DNA of 64,000 nt from Limisphaerales bacterium (GTDB lineage Bacteria > Verrucomicrobiota > Verrucomicrobiia > Limisphaerales > UBA1096): assembly GCA_004213515.1 (NCBI GenBank), contig SHAK01000003.1:1-64000 (forward strand), given 5' to 3'. Position numbers and translations under genes: made by a program. The number at the start of each line of letters is the position of its first letter. Position 1 is the first letter of the stretch. Below the pieces are notes generated by a model. It was not told where the DNA came from and did not search any database. It saw only the letters and a program-made list of their open reading frames with translations. Of this stretch, positions 46,401 through 54,616 are shown one piece after another.

Positions 46401-46484
46401 AAGCGCGGGCATCATGGCTCTCAATTACCCCGAGGAAAGCGAAAAGTGATGATAAAGTAATTTTTTTCTTACACTTATTAGGTT

Positions 46485-47531
46485 TTAAGTAATGTGTGCC
46501 CCGATTGCATCTGTGTATACGGAGTAAAGGCTTTGGCTAGCTGTCATGAATAAGCGATTTCGTTTTCGTCCCCCGAAACAAACATTAGAGCATATTTCCG
46601 GTAAGATAATTTGTCCTATTCGATTTCCGTTTGGGGCAAAAACATGAACACCATCATAGCCGTTGCCTACCCATCCAGCACTGGCCCAAATGTTACCATC
46701 TTCATCAGCGCGAATACCGTCTGCATTACCAGCTTTTTCAAATCCTTCAAGTTTCATCGAGGCGAACTCACGTCCCTTTTTCAGTTTTTCACCATCTATA
46801 TTCCAAACCTTGATGTTTTTCCCGTTCCCAGTATCAGACGCATATAGCTTATCAAGATCAGGAGAGAAGCAGAGTCCATTTGGTTTATCAATATCATCAG
46901 TTAACTTTGTGGTTTTACCAGTTTTTCCATCAATACGGTAGATGGATTCTTTAAGATGCAAAGGGCCTTTATTTCCTTCGTAATTCCACATGCTGCCATA
47001 GCCAGGGTCTGTAAACCAAATTGAGTTGTCTCCTTTATGAACAACAGCATCATTAGGCGCGTTGAATGGTTTGCCATTATATTTTGATGCAAGCACAGTC
47101 ATGGTTCCATCGTATTCGTATCGCACCACTCGGCGGTGTTTGTGTTGGCATGAAATTTGACGGCCTTGATAATCAAACGTGTTTCCATTGCTGTTTCCGC
47201 TAGGTTTTCGAAAAAGACTTACGCGGTTGTCATCTTCGATCCAACGCATTTGTAAATCATTAGGAATGTCACTGAATACAAGATATCGTCCAACACCATT
47301 CCATGCGCAGCCTTCAGTCCATAGAGTATTTGGATTTGTATAGAGTCTTCGTATTGGGGTGTTTCCTAGCTTGTATTTGTCAAATCTTGGATCAAGAGAT
47401 ATGAGGTCTGGATCCGGGTAACGAGTTGGGTTATTGCCGCTCCAATCGCGTGCAGTTGCTGAAACTAAACCGGCTCCAAATCCACTTGCAGCGGTGAGAA
47501 AATTTCGACGATCTATTTTTGTACTTTCCAT
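46485..47531 (-). CDS. Tat-exported SMP-30/gluconolactonase-like beta-propeller protein
   Basis: A 348-residue protein with a twin-arginine signal (DRRNFLTAASGFGAGLV, Arg8-Arg9). The six-bladed propeller of SMP-30/gluconolactonases shows in WTEGCAWNGVGRYLVFSDIPND (Glu metal ligand), FNAPNDAVVHKGDNSIWFTDPGYG and KPNGLCFSPDLDKLYASDTGNG (Asn and Asp metal ligands). It would hydrolyse sugar lactones in the periplasm using one divalent metal ion. Divergent from the LarA-like gene with 104 bases between. It could pair with the periplasmic sugar oxidation genes further downstream. Confidence 0.93.
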   Translation of the reverse strand: MESTKIDRRNFLTAASGFGAGLVSATARDWSGNNPTRYPDPDLISLDPRFDKYKLGNTPIRRLYTNPNTLWTEGCAWNGVGRYLVFSDIPNDLQMRWIEDDNRVSLFRKPSGNSNGNTFDYQGRQISCQHKHRRVVRYEYDGTMTVLASKYNGKPFNAPNDAVVHKGDNSIWFTDPGYGSMWNYEGNKGPLHLKESIYRIDGKTGKTTKLTDDIDKPNGLCFSPDLDKLYASDTGNGKNIKVWNIDGEKLKKGREFASMKLEGFEKAGNADGIRADEDGNIWASAGWVGNGYDGVHVFAPNGNRIGQIILPEICSNVCFGGRKRNRLFMTASQSLYSVYTDAIGAHIT

Positions 47532-47635
47532 TATATCAATGATTCGGAATTAAATGTAATTCTCGCTCGGCCAAGCAGGAGGGGCAAGAAAAAGCTCGCG
47601 CTTGTGCAATTGCTTTCGTTGAATGTTGTTTGTTT

Positions 47636-48913
47636 ATGAAAGAGATATTGCCATCGATGCTATGTGTTCGGCAAAGGTTTGAAACTACTTTCCCACCGGA
47701 TATGGAGGCAGCCATAGGTAAGGGATTTGAAGCTATACGCCCGCAACTTAAGCCAGGAATGCGTGTGGCCTTAGGAGTGGGAAGTCGTGGAATATCTAAT
47801 TTGTCTGAAATTGTATTACTTATTGTTCAAGAATTAAAAAGAGCTGGCACTAAACCATTCATTATACCTGCAATGGGTAGTCATGGCGGCGCCACGGCTG
47901 AAGGTCAAGTTGCGTTGCTGGCTGGCTACGGAGTCACTGAGACAAGGATGGGGGTTCCAATTCGTCCTTCTATGGAAGTTAAAAAACTTGGTAAATCAGC
48001 TTCAGGGCGTGATGTAGTATGGAGTCAGGAAGCAACTGCTGCCGATGGGGTGTTGGTAGTTAACCGGGTAAAGCCTCATACTGATTTTAGTGGCAAGATA
48101 GGCAGTGGACTTATGAAGATGCTTGTTGTTGGGCTAGGTAAACATGCTGGCGCGTCATCTTATCATTCAGGAGCTTTGACGATAGGATATGAGCAAGATT
48201 TAATAGATTTAACGAAGGTCGTTTTAGCTAAGGCTCCAATCCTTGGGGGTATAGCAATAGTTGAAGATGCGATGCATCAATTAGCTAGCTTAGAAGTTGT
48301 TCCTGCTGATTCAATTTTAATTCGAGAGTCTGAGCTTTGTGAGATGGCAAAAAGACTAATGCCTTCAATACCATTTGATGAAATTGACTTGTTGATTGTC
48401 GATCAAATAGGAAAAAATATAAGCGGAATGGGGATGGATACAAATATTATCAAAAGAGGAGTCCATGGCTATCACCTAACCCCTGAGCTTTCTAAAAAAT
48501 CAAAACCCTTCATTTGGAGGATCTTTGTTCGTGATCTTACTCCTGAAACACATGGTAATGCGATTGGAATTGGTATGGCAGAGGCAACAACAAAAAGATT
48601 AGTTGAAAAAATTGATACTGCTGCATTACATACGAATGTTATCACTGCACGTTCGGTCCAATGTGCTAAGCTACCAATGATATTCGATTCTGATGCAGAA
48701 GCTATTAAAGCTATGCTGAAATCATTGCCTGACTCTAACCCGGCTAAGGCTCGTGTGGTACGGATTAAGGACACTTTAACACTTGGTGAATTTGAAATTT
48801 CTACTGCTCTTGAGCAAGCTGCAATTGATCATCCAGCGATTACTTCAATTGATCAGATGGGGCAAATGAGTCTTGATCAAAATGGTAATCTTAAGTTGAT
48901 TGCTGAAGGCTAA
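47636..48913 (+). CDS. DUF2088 protein (LarA/lactate racemase homologue)
   Basis: A 425-residue protein whose N-terminal half matches the lactate racemase (LarA) N-terminal fold, DUF2088: LALGVGSRGISN-like LGVGSRGI, IPAMGSHGGAT and VNRVKPHTDFSGKIGSGLMKM. The last segment is comparable to the LarA region holding a nickel-pincer-coordinating His and Lys (H-x-x-x-S-G-x-K). LarA uses a Ni pincer cofactor to racemise 2-hydroxyacids. No larB, larC or larE lies in the window, so the reaction is open. The ATG at 47636 is preferred to the TTG at 47630. Confidence 0.8.
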   Translation: MKEILPSMLCVRQRFETTFPPDMEAAIGKGFEAIRPQLKPGMRVALGVGSRGISNLSEIVLLIVQELKRAGTKPFIIPAMGSHGGATAEGQVALLAGYGVTETRMGVPIRPSMEVKKLGKSASGRDVVWSQEATAADGVLVVNRVKPHTDFSGKIGSGLMKMLVVGLGKHAGASSYHSGALTIGYEQDLIDLTKVVLAKAPILGGIAIVEDAMHQLASLEVVPADSILIRESELCEMAKRLMPSIPFDEIDLLIVDQIGKNISGMGMDTNIIKRGVHGYHLTPELSKKSKPFIWRIFVRDLTPETHGNAIGIGMAEATTKRLVEKIDTAALHTNVITARSVQCAKLPMIFDSDAEAIKAMLKSLPDSNPAKARVVRIKDTLTLGEFEISTALEQAAIDHPAITSIDQMGQMSLDQNGNLKLIAEG

Positions 48914-48976
48914 AAATTGGTGAGATGTTAAACGGAATCGACAACAGCTGAGGCTAGGTTATCTTTTGTTCCTGCT

Positions 48977-50062
48977 GTGAAGGCCTATATTTTCAACAAA
49001 CTCTTATTTAATGCTTATTATACTGCTGTAGCCGTGTTAGCTCTCACATTCGCTTTTTCGGTTGTTCAGGCAGAGCCAATGCGATTGACAATCAAGGCTC
49101 GCCCCGGATTGCAATATGATTTGTTTCGTTTCGAAGCTAAACCAAATGCATTTGTAGAGATTAATTTGGTTAACGAAGATGATATGGCTCATAATTTAGT
49201 GATTACTAAACCTGGTCAAAGATTGAATGTAGCAAACGCGGCATTAAGTCTTGGGGTGGAAGGGGATGCTAAAAATTGGGTTCCAGATCTGGATTCTGTT
49301 TTATTTTCCACTCCGGTACTAAAGCCTGACTCAAGTTATTTGTTAAAATTTAAAGCACCAGAAACGCCCGGTGTTTATCCTTATGTTTGTACATTTCCCG
49401 GACATGGATTACTGATGTATGGGGCGATGTATGTAGATATGCCTCTCCCGGATTTGGTAAATGATATGAATTTGCCAGAGCTGGCGAGAAGAGGGAATCT
49501 GACACAAAAGCAGTTGCATGCTTGGGGGATTAAGCGCCCATTGATGTATAGAATATTTATGCCGAATGCGTCACCGGCATCTGTTGCGGTCGCGCTTAGA
49601 CACGGACAGAATTACTGTTGGGATGCAGCTCAATGCAGGCTTCGATATTTATGGTACGGAGATTTTGTTGACCCTTGGCCGGTCTGGCGTGGGAATGGTA
49701 ATGGTTTGGCGAAAGTGCTCGGTACTAAGTATTGGGAAGCAGGTTCATCGGGCGCTGTGCAGATTGGGAATAAAGATTCCCAAGCACATTTTTTAGGATA
49801 TAAAAAAATCGATGGTCAACCGGAATTTCATTATCGTATTAATAATGTAGATATTTATGAACTGATCACACCTTTGCATTCTGTAATTGGAATTCAACGA
49901 GCGTTTCGTATTCCAAATAACAAACAATTAGTTTCATTGCCTGTTGGTTCGGTAAGTCAGGTGATTTTTAATTATAGCGCAGGAAAGCTAATGGATGGTG
50001 TGTTGACGTTGAATGCAGAAGAGGCAGCGGCATTCTCCGTCTCTATTGGTTTGAAACAGTAA
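48977..50062 (+). CDS. secreted type 1 (blue) copper protein with C-terminal extension
   Basis: A 361-residue protein with a GTG start and a signal peptide to about residue 32. Residues 35-155 form a cupredoxin with a complete set of azurin/plastocyanin ligands: His72 (MAHNL), then Cys138, His143 and Met147 in the C-x4-H-x3-M loop (YVCTFPGHGLLMYG). The remaining 200 residues are a domain with YCWDAAQCRLRYLWYGDFVDPWPVW, which I have seen associated with other PVC-superphylum electron-transfer proteins but cannot name. Copper proteins of this kind carry electrons in the periplasm. Followed six bases later by a propeller protein, so a redox partnership is plausible. Confidence 0.88.
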   Translation: MKAYIFNKLLFNAYYTAVAVLALTFAFSVVQAEPMRLTIKARPGLQYDLFRFEAKPNAFVEINLVNEDDMAHNLVITKPGQRLNVANAALSLGVEGDAKNWVPDLDSVLFSTPVLKPDSSYLLKFKAPETPGVYPYVCTFPGHGLLMYGAMYVDMPLPDLVNDMNLPELARRGNLTQKQLHAWGIKRPLMYRIFMPNASPASVAVALRHGQNYCWDAAQCRLRYLWYGDFVDPWPVWRGNGNGLAKVLGTKYWEAGSSGAVQIGNKDSQAHFLGYKKIDGQPEFHYRINNVDIYELITPLHSVIGIQRAFRIPNNKQLVSLPVGSVSQVIFNYSAGKLMDGVLTLNAEEAAAFSVSIGLKQ

Positions 50063-50068
50063 GTTATT

Positions 50069-51613
50069 ATGAAAAATACAAAATATTTTCTAGCAAGCGT
50101 ATTAAGTTTTATTGCGGTTATTGGGCTGCGTGCAGTTGGTATAAGTGACTATTATTCTATTGATAATATTTCTATGCCAAAGGGATTGGATTCCCAGGTG
50201 GGTGGTTTGGATTTTATGCCTGATGGTCGGCTAGTTGCCTGTTTCCATCGGGGTGAAGTTTATACATATCATCCCCAAAAAAATGAATGGAAGCTATTTG
50301 CGGATGGCTTGCAGGAACCATTGGGTATCTGTGCTATAAATGATCGAGAGGTGGTTGTTATGCAGCGCCCAGAATTAACAAAAATTACCGACTTAAATGG
50401 TGATGGTGAAGCGGATCATTACCAAGCTGTTTTTGATGATTTTGGGATGACTGGAAACTATCATGAGTTTGCATTTGGTCCGGCTAAAGATTCCATAGGG
50501 AATTTTTACATAGGAATGAATTTGGCATCGAATGGAGCAAGTATTCGACCGGAATTACGAGGGGAGTTTAGGCATTATGGTCTTAGTCGCGAAAATTTTA
50601 AGTCTAAAAACTATAAGAGCTCATCAGGTCGTATGTATGCTGCTACACCCTATCGTGGATGGGTGTTAAAGATTTCAAAGAAAGGTAAAGTGACACCTTT
50701 CGCTCCAGGGTTTCGATCGCCTAATGGATTGGGGTTTGATTTAAAAGATCAACTTTTTGTAACCGATAATCAGGGGGACTGGCTTGGAACGAGTAAACTC
50801 TATCATGTGCAACATGGTCATTTCTATGGTCATCCAGCAAGCCTTACTTGGACTGATGATTGGCAGGTAGGTCGAAATCCACTAGAGGTTTCAGTTAAAG
50901 AGCTCGATGCTAAGCGGACTCGGGCAGCTGTTTTATTTCCTCAAGGATTAATGGCCAACAGCCCAACTCAACCAATACCAGATTCAACTGAAGGCAAGTT
51001 TGGTCCTTTTAGTGGGCAACTGCTTGTTGGAGAAATGAATCGGCCACGAATTGTCCGTGTAATCTTGGATAAAGTTGCTGGTGAGATTCAAGGTGCTTGT
51101 GTGCCATTTTATGATAATGCAGGCTTAAGCAAGGGTAACCATCGATTTGTTTTTGGTGATGATGGTAGTCTGTGGGTTGGCCAGACACACCTTTCTTGGG
51201 CTGGTGGCCAAGGATTACAGCGTATTCGCTGGAACGGCAAAACGCCATTGGATGTGCGTTCAATGGAATTATTGCCAAATGGTTTCAAGATTACTTTTAC
51301 AAAAAGCTTGGAAAAATCCACTTCAATAGCAGAACAATTTCAATTTAAACGCTACTATTATGAGTACCGTAAAGCTTACGGATCACCACAATATGGGATT
51401 GAAAAAATTAAGATTATTGGATCAAAACGTATGAACGACAATAAGACAGTTATGGTCTATCTTGACAAAGTAAATCCCGGATTTGTGTACCAGCTTGATA
51501 TTAAAAAATTAATAGCTGAGGATAACAGCGCTTTAGTTAACCCATTAGTTTGTTACACGCTCAATAGAATGCCTAATGGTGATGATAAGGCTCCACATCT
51601 GGTGCGAAATTGA
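50069..51613 (+). CDS. secreted beta-propeller (PVC-type dehydrogenase-like) protein
   Basis: A 514-residue protein with a signal peptide to about residue 23 and a beta-propeller resembling the quinoprotein/glucose-sorbosone-dehydrogenase-like domain often called PVC-type membrane-bound dehydrogenase. Repeated blades are visible: GLDFMPDGRLVACFHRGEVYTY, FAPGFRSPNGLGFDLKDQLFVTDNQGDWLGT and NHRFVFGDDGSLWVGQT. The C-terminal 150 residues are an Ig-like/beta extension. No CXXCH is present, so it would need an external electron acceptor; the cupredoxin encoded six bases upstream is the natural candidate. Catalytic activity is inferred, not shown. Confidence 0.83.
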   Translation: MKNTKYFLASVLSFIAVIGLRAVGISDYYSIDNISMPKGLDSQVGGLDFMPDGRLVACFHRGEVYTYHPQKNEWKLFADGLQEPLGICAINDREVVVMQRPELTKITDLNGDGEADHYQAVFDDFGMTGNYHEFAFGPAKDSIGNFYIGMNLASNGASIRPELRGEFRHYGLSRENFKSKNYKSSSGRMYAATPYRGWVLKISKKGKVTPFAPGFRSPNGLGFDLKDQLFVTDNQGDWLGTSKLYHVQHGHFYGHPASLTWTDDWQVGRNPLEVSVKELDAKRTRAAVLFPQGLMANSPTQPIPDSTEGKFGPFSGQLLVGEMNRPRIVRVILDKVAGEIQGACVPFYDNAGLSKGNHRFVFGDDGSLWVGQTHLSWAGGQGLQRIRWNGKTPLDVRSMELLPNGFKITFTKSLEKSTSIAEQFQFKRYYYEYRKAYGSPQYGIEKIKIIGSKRMNDNKTVMVYLDKVNPGFVYQLDIKKLIAEDNSALVNPLVCYTLNRMPNGDDKAPHLVRN

Positions 51614-51628
51614 TTTCTAAAAATAAAT

Positions 51629-52585
51629 ATGACTCAAACTAATCCCCATTCATTGAATCGTCGTGACCTTTTTAAGACTTCGGGTTGCATGGCGGCGGGA
51701 CTGCTTGCTGGTTGTAGTACAACTAGTGCAAAAAGACTAAACCATACAGGCAAGGGAGACCCTTTTAAATACTGCCTAAATACGAGTACAATTCGTGGTC
51801 AGAATTTGCCCATTACAGAGGAAATTGATATTGCTGCAAGGGCTGGCTACACAGGAATAGAACCTTGGTTAGGTAAGCTAAACGACTATAAGAAAAATGG
51901 TGGTTCTTTGAAAGATTTACGCAACCGGATCAATGATCATGGCTTAACAGTTGAGAGTGCAATTGGATTTGCGCGATGGATTGTTGATGATGATGCACAG
52001 CGAGATCAAGGCATGGAAGATGCAAAGCGAGATATGGACTTACTTGCTCAACTTGGAGCCAAGCGCATTGCGGCTCCCCCTGCTGGAGCTCGTGGCGTTG
52101 TGGAGCCAATGGCAGCAGCAACACGTTATCGTGCATTACTTAATGCGGGTGATGATATTGGCGTTGTTCCTCAAATTGAAATGTGGGGTGGTAATAAGTC
52201 GATCGGACGTGTTAGTACGGCGATATATATAGCACTTGAAGCAGGCCATCCTAATGCTTGTTTTCTTGGTGATGTTTATCATACTTATAAAGGAGGATCA
52301 GATTTTGATGCTCTTAAGATGCTTGGGCCACAGGCTTTGCAAGTTTTTCATTGGAACGACTATCCATCTAATCCACCCCGCGAAAAAATAGGTGATGGCG
52401 ATCGAGTTTATCCAGGTGATGGCGTTGCGCCGATTTCTGATATCGTCAAGGGATTCTTGCAGGTTGGTGCTACGCCGGTACTTTCGCTTGAATTATTTAA
52501 TAAGAAATATTGGGCGATGCCTCCGCTTGAGGCTGCTAGGATTGGTATTGAAAAAATGAAAGCCTCAGTAGCTCTGGCTCTTTAA
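51629..52585 (+). CDS. exported sugar phosphate isomerase/epimerase-like TIM-barrel protein
   Basis: A 318-residue AP endonuclease-2/xylose-isomerase-like TIM-barrel protein. The N terminus has RRDLFKTSGCMAAGLLAGCST, which combines a Tat-like twin-arginine with a lipobox (LAGC), so it is probably an exported lipoprotein. Typical barrel features include GYTGIEPWLG, the Glu-rich EMWGGNKSIG and CFLGDVYHTYKGG with putative metal ligands, and HWNDYP. The substrate is likely a keto- or aldo-sugar. It sits in the run from the cupredoxin to the SDR at 52592, with 15 bases to the preceding gene and 6 to the next. Confidence 0.88.
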   Translation: MTQTNPHSLNRRDLFKTSGCMAAGLLAGCSTTSAKRLNHTGKGDPFKYCLNTSTIRGQNLPITEEIDIAARAGYTGIEPWLGKLNDYKKNGGSLKDLRNRINDHGLTVESAIGFARWIVDDDAQRDQGMEDAKRDMDLLAQLGAKRIAAPPAGARGVVEPMAAATRYRALLNAGDDIGVVPQIEMWGGNKSIGRVSTAIYIALEAGHPNACFLGDVYHTYKGGSDFDALKMLGPQALQVFHWNDYPSNPPREKIGDGDRVYPGDGVAPISDIVKGFLQVGATPVLSLELFNKKYWAMPPLEAARIGIEKMKASVALAL

Positions 52586-52591
52586 TTGACT

Positions 52592-53338
52592 ATGGCGAGT
52601 TACGAAGATTTGTCTAATCGTTTGGTTTTAATTACTGGAGGAGCCAATGGGATTGGCCAAGCGATGGTTCAAGCATTTCATACACAGGGAGCAATCGTAT
52701 CATTTTGTGATTTAGACCAGACCGGCGGTAAACGTTTGGTTAAAGGTTTAGGTGAGCGAATTAGTTTTACCAAGGTCGATCTCACACGTGAGGTGGATAT
52801 TAAACGCTGGGTCGCTAAGGAAGCTAAGCGGTACGGCAATATTCATGTTCTAGTGAATAATGCTGCAAGAGATCCTCGTAGTAAGCTTGAAAATATAAAA
52901 GTCAAAGCGTGGGACGATCTTTTTGCTGGTAATTTGCGTGCTTATTTTTTGACTTGTCGTGAAGCCTCACCCCATTTAGCTGAGGGTGCGTCTATAATTA
53001 ATTTTTCCTCGATCACTTTCCACAATGGACCAGAAGAGATGTCTGCCTATGTGGCAACTAAGTCGGCGACGATTGGCTTGACTCGTTCATTGGCTCGTGA
53101 ACTCGGGCCTCGGCGTATTCGTGTGAATACTATTTCACCAGGCTGGATTATGACTAATCGACAGCTCAAAGAATATGTTTCTTCGTCCATTAAGAGAGAG
53201 CTAAAGAAGATACAGTGTATCCCTGATTTAAACCAACCTGAGGAAGTGGCAGAGGTAGCCTTGTTTCTTGCTAGTGATGTCAGCCGTGCTGTGACTGGAC
53301 AGGAAATTCTTGTCGACCGAGGTTGGACGCATAGTTAG
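52592..53338 (+). CDS. short-chain dehydrogenase/reductase (SDR)
   Basis: A 248-residue classical SDR with no signal. Cofactor motif TGGANGIGQ; Asn in VNNAARDP; catalytic Ser-Tyr-Lys as FSSITF...YVATKSA; PGWI after the catalytic region; and a C-terminal TGQEILVDRGWTHS. The cytosolic reaction would be NAD(P)-dependent oxidation or reduction of a hydroxy/keto sugar. The ATG at 52592 is six bases after the TIM-barrel gene, at the end of a four-gene operon-like run (48977-53338). The exact substrate is unknown. Confidence 0.9.
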   Translation: MASYEDLSNRLVLITGGANGIGQAMVQAFHTQGAIVSFCDLDQTGGKRLVKGLGERISFTKVDLTREVDIKRWVAKEAKRYGNIHVLVNNAARDPRSKLENIKVKAWDDLFAGNLRAYFLTCREASPHLAEGASIINFSSITFHNGPEEMSAYVATKSATIGLTRSLARELGPRRIRVNTISPGWIMTNRQLKEYVSSSIKRELKKIQCIPDLNQPEEVAEVALFLASDVSRAVTGQEILVDRGWTHS

Positions 53339-53356
53339 GCAAGAATGGCTGCTTAT

Positions 53357-54007
53357 TCAGCTCCATAGGCCTTTACTAATAGATGATCCTTTTGCATTTG
53401 TAGCATTTGTAATGAGCTTAGTCATTTTTGAAGCTTCCTTAATACCGGGAGCGGATTCGACACCGCTAGATACATCTAAACAGAATGGATCAACCTGATT
53501 AATTGCATCTCTTACATTGTCGGATGTTAATCCTCCGGCGAGTATGATCGGCTTTCCTAATCGTTTAGCTTCTAAAGCCAAATTCCAATTAAACTTTTCT
53601 CCGGTGCCACCTAGACTACCTTTAACATAGCTATCCAGCAACCAAGCGTTAGTGTTATAATGATGCATTTGACAAAGCGATTCGCTACCTTTAACTCTAA
53701 ATGCTTTGATGGTATTTTGTTGGAATTTTGAACAGAAGTCTGGAGTTTCGCTTCCATGAAATTGTAATGTATCTAGACCGACTGTTTCGGCTGTATGATT
53801 TACAGTGTCGAAATCTGTATCAACAAATACTCCTACTTTGGTCACATAATCAGGTAATTCACGAATAATTGCTTTAGCATTTTGTGCAGTAATAAAACGA
53901 GAGCTTTGCTCATAAAGCATAAATCCAAGTGCGTCGGCTCCAGCCTCAATTGCGGCTGTGGCATCTACTAAAGAGGTTATTCCACAAATTTTGATACGTA
54001 CGCTCAC
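53357..54007 (-). CDS. trpF: phosphoribosylanthranilate isomerase
   Basis: A 216-residue TIM-barrel isomerase of tryptophan synthesis. The catalytic Cys is in IKICGIT at the start; then DALGFMLYEQSSRF, VGVFVDT, LQFHGSE, WLLDSYVKGSLGGTGEKFNW (catalytic Asp), ILAGGLTSDNV and LDVSSGVESAPGIKE are all conserved. I take the GTG at 54007, which puts the KICGIT close to the N terminus as in other TrpF; the open frame back to 54088 starts with TTG and adds 27 atypical residues overlapping the divergent folK upstream region. No other trp gene is here. Convergent with the SDR. Confidence 0.95.
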   Translation of the reverse strand: MSVRIKICGITSLVDATAAIEAGADALGFMLYEQSSRFITAQNAKAIIRELPDYVTKVGVFVDTDFDTVNHTAETVGLDTLQFHGSETPDFCSKFQQNTIKAFRVKGSESLCQMHHYNTNAWLLDSYVKGSLGGTGEKFNWNLALEAKRLGKPIILAGGLTSDNVRDAINQVDPFCLDVSSGVESAPGIKEASKMTKLITNATNAKGSSISKGLWS

Positions 54008-54097
54008 TGCCAATACGCTATTGTGATTGCGGCCTGTGTTCAACGTTTGTATCGGATTAAAGTTGCTTTGTAGAGGCAAGCAGGGCAAAGAAAGGGT

Positions 54098-54616
54098 ATG
54101 GGGCTAGAGCATAAAATGGTCTACGTAGCCTTAGGATCGAATTTGGGAGAATCCGAACTAACACTTCGTATGGCTGCGGCTAGAATCTCTGATTGGTCGC
54201 TGGAAAAAGTGATTGGCTCATCACTCTGGGAGACCGAGCCATTGAATTGCCCACCTGGTTCTCCTTCATTTATTAATGCTGTTATGGGGCTGAACCCAAA
54301 GCAGGGAATGTCCCCTGAGTCCTTGTTAGTTGACTTGTTGGAGTTGGAAATGCAGATCGGAAGAGAAAGGTCTGGTTTGGTTAATGAGCCTCGAAAAATC
54401 GACTTGGATTTAATTTCTTTTGGAATGGAGACTCGTAATGCTGAGTCATTAATTCTTCCGCATCCCCGTGTTTTTGAGAGGCAATTTGTACTTTCCCCTC
54501 TTAAAGAAATTGCTCCCGATTTTATTCTCCCTGGACAAAACAAGTCTGTCACTGAATTGCTTAAAGATCTTCCTTTAGATAGAGTCTTGAAATTAGATAA
54601 ATTACTATTGCCCTAA
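54098..54616 (+). CDS. folK: 2-amino-4-hydroxy-6-hydroxymethyldihydropteridine pyrophosphokinase
   Basis: A 172-residue HPPK of folate synthesis that pyrophosphorylates hydroxymethyldihydropterin. VYVALGSNLGE at the start, the family's FINAVMG, RKIDLDLISFG and LPHPRVFERQFVLSPLKEIAPDF are present. An ATG at 54116 is an alternative start and brings the YVALGSN motif close to the N terminus, as is usual. The gene overlaps the convergent dehydrogenase gene by 12 bases (54605-54616). No folB or folP neighbours. Confidence 0.95.
   Translation: MGLEHKMVYVALGSNLGESELTLRMAAARISDWSLEKVIGSSLWETEPLNCPPGSPSFINAVMGLNPKQGMSPESLLVDLLELEMQIGRERSGLVNEPRKIDLDLISFGMETRNAESLILPHPRVFERQFVLSPLKEIAPDFILPGQNKSVTELLKDLPLDRVLKLDKLLLP

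Noticed and set aside
46611-46941. Three overlapping plus-strand open frames inside the SMP-30 gene
   Set aside because: They lie in different frames of a confidently identified gene and encode low-complexity, unmatched sequences.
54121-54552. Long open frame on the minus strand inside folK
   Set aside because: Antisense shadow with no recognisable motif; the folK product is clearly the real gene.
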